From contig JBNKLQ010000150.1 in assembly GCA_050292445.1 (NCBI GenBank), positions 1 to 14,657 of the forward strand: DNA of 14,657 nucleotides, given 5' to 3'. A model generated the notes under the pieces. The model was not told the origin of the DNA. It saw nothing but the letters and a program-made list of their open reading frames with translations, and searched no databases. The DNA comes from Leptofilum sp050292445. GTDB taxonomy: Bacteria; Chloroflexota; Anaerolineae; Promineifilales; Promineifilaceae. Made by a program: the position numbers and the translations under genes. The stretch's first letter is position 1, and each line of letters opens with the position of its first letter. Below are positions 14,037 to 14,657 of this stretch, in pieces.

Positions 14037-14073
14037 ATGTTGCCAATTACCCGTGTTGTTGCTAACTTGAAAA

Positions 14074-14112
14074 TTTTGTCTAAACCGCTATCAACAGTTT
14101 GCCTAGACAAAA
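14074..14112. repeat. Inverted repeat, divergent intergenic region
   Basis: TTTTGTCTA (14074-14082) is a perfect inverted match to TAGACAAAA (14104-14112); inside, AAAC can also pair with GTTT. Confidence 0.55.
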
Positions 14113-14115
14113 ATA

Positions 14116-14138
14116 TAGCGCAATGGCGAATTGCGCTA
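14116..14138. repeat. Hairpin, divergent intergenic region
   Basis: TAGCGCAAT (14116-14124) and ATTGCGCTA (14130-14138) pair perfectly around the 5-base loop GGCGA. No T-run follows, so it is not an obvious terminator; an operator or structured leader is possible. Confidence 0.6.
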
Positions 14139-14147
14139 CAAGCAAGC

Positions 14148-14185
14148 GAAAATTGTAACATACCGCTCAGGAAACAACAATTTTC
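14148..14185. repeat. Inverted repeat upstream of the 14232 gene
   Basis: GAAAATTGT (14148-14156) is a perfect inverted match to ACAATTTTC (14177-14185), 20 bases apart, just upstream of the candidate -10. Its position suits an operator. Confidence 0.5.
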
Positions 14186-14193
14186 ATAAGGTG

Positions 14194-14202
14194 TGATATG
14201 AT
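14194..14202 (+). promoter_or_regulatory. Candidate extended -10 promoter of the 14232 gene
   Basis: TGATATGAT combines a TGN extension with the -10-like hexamer TATGAT (14197-14202). No good -35 is visible. Transcription would start near 14209, leaving a leader of about 23 bases. Confidence 0.4.
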
Positions 14203-14231
14203 CCGGCGCAAGTTCAGGACATGTTGCAGTT

Positions 14232-14657
14232 ATGACCCATGACCGTCACCCCTTACCCCCCAACAGTTCCACCTCCAGCCTAGCGCGATCCCCTGGCTGG
14301 CAGGCTGGCTTTTTTTTGTTTCTCATCGCACTCTTAGCCATTCCGGTTTTGCAGCCGCTTTTTACCACACAAATCAGCTGTGGTTTTGACACAGTGTTTC
14401 ATTTATGGCGCTCGGTGCAGGCCGGGGCGCTGCTGGATGAGGGGATTTTGTTCAGCCGCTGGGCACCGCAGATGGCACATGGGTACGGCTATCCTCTGTT
14501 TTTGTATCAATCACCTTTTTCGGCGCAGGTTACGGCCGTTTTCCACACTCTCAACCTCAGCTGGTCAGTATCGCTTAATGTGGTATACGGTTTGGGCATC
14601 ATTGCTTCTGGCTGGACGATGTGGTGGCTGGCCCGCACCTTTTGGGGTGATTGGGGC
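14232..14657 (+). CDS. Large membrane protein, PTPS-related/glycosyltransferase-like, N-terminal part (partial)
   Basis: An open frame runs from ATG 14232 to the right edge (142 codons, no stop). After a Pro/Ser-rich cytoplasmic start comes a membrane helix (about 28-45), then an outside loop with ISCGFDTVFHLWRSVQAGAL and LFSRWAPQMAHGYGYPLFLYQSPF, then further helices from about 100. The combination D-T-x-F-H-x-x-R, R-W-x-P-x-x-x-x-G-Y-G-Y-P-x-F-x-Y-x-x-P matches the N-terminus of proteins annotated as '6-pyruvoyl-tetrahydropterin synthase-related' membrane proteins, which resemble GT-C-fold glycosyltransferases and are common in Chloroflexota; the acidic residue in D-T-x-F-H is in the expected catalytic-loop position. 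The ATG has no strong Shine-Dalgarno; AGGA near 14216 is rather distant. Substrate unknown. Confidence 0.72.
   Translation, partial: MTHDRHPLPPNSSTSSLARSPGWQAGFFLFLIALLAIPVLQPLFTTQISCGFDTVFHLWRSVQAGALLDEGILFSRWAPQMAHGYGYPLFLYQSPFSAQVTAVFHTLNLSWSVSLNVVYGLGIIASGWTMWWLARTFWGDWG

Larger units (their letters stand above)
80..14539. repeat. Highly iterated palindromic octamer ACGGCCGT (about 32 copies)
   Basis: Exact copies start at 80, 556, 622, 775, 805, 1113, 2770, 3614, 3650, 3945, 4227, 4267, 4469, 4783, 5236, 5432, 5649, 6199, 6453, 8338, 8542, 8800, 8851, 9526, 9911, 10599, 11496, 11635, 12063, 12377, 12407 and 14532. About ten are the full 10-mer AACGGCCGTT. At random about 0.2 copies per strand-symmetric octamer would be expected in this length. 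Copies lie in genes of both strands and between genes (2770, 3945, 5649, 12063), and are read in all three frames (Thr-Ala-Val, Arg-Pro, Gly-Arg). Several near-copies have T or G in place of the first A. Counted by eye, so one or two could be missed. Confidence 0.92.

Noticed and set aside
13879..14231. Replication origin in the hairpin-rich intergenic region
   Set aside because: No DnaA-box cluster (TTATCCACA-like) and no dnaA, dnaN or parAB genes are seen.

Overview
The window looks like chromosomal DNA of a free-living Chloroflexota bacterium, probably in or near Anaerolineae. This is inferred from gene content and style: lipoproteins with long Thr/Pro-rich linkers, a class A penicillin-binding protein with a secreted-type C-terminal extension, PA14/golvesin and LysM/SdrD-B-like surface proteins, and a large membrane protein of the PTPS-related type. 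No rRNA, tRNA, CRISPR array, transposase, phage or toxin-antitoxin gene was found.

Layout. Positions 1-259 (+) hold the end of a flotillin/SPFH-like gene, followed by a hairpin. 460-1245 (+) encodes a Thr/Pro-linker lipoprotein that converges on a PA14-PA14-golvesin secreted protein (1312-2616, -); a strong hairpin terminator lies between them. All genes from 1312 to 13878 are on the minus strand. Read in their transcription order they are: a multidomain LysM surface protein (13878-12217), penicillin-binding protein 1A (11975-9171), an Ig-like lipoprotein (8957-7764), msrP (7541-6510) with msrQ (6484-5804), an OmpR-type response regulator (5623-4907) overlapping its histidine kinase (4910-4002), a second Thr/Pro-linker lipoprotein (3891-2812), and the PA14 protein (2616-1312). 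At 14232 a plus-strand membrane protein starts and runs off the end.

Theme. Nearly everything acts at or outside the membrane: wall synthesis (PBP1A), wall or glycan binding (LysM, PA14), repair of oxidised methionine in exported proteins (MsrPQ), lipoproteins of unknown role, and an envelope-type two-component system.

Most interesting signals. (1) The octamer ACGGCCGT occurs about 32 times (expected well under one), in all three codon frames, on genes of both strands and in intergenic DNA. This resembles the cyanobacterial HIP1 highly iterated palindrome. (2) A 34-bp perfect palindrome (9133-9166) has a diverged, expanded relative at 2676-2739; both lie downstream of genes. (3) Two similar 19-bp sites carrying an 11-bp-phased TGTAAC/TGNCAC direct repeat lie upstream of the response regulator and upstream of the lipoprotein at 3891, and are candidate operators for that regulator. 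(4) The 5' leader of the LysM gene folds into a long hairpin abutting its Shine-Dalgarno sequence, and the rest of that divergent intergenic region is packed with inverted repeats. No complete novel defence or mobile system was found.
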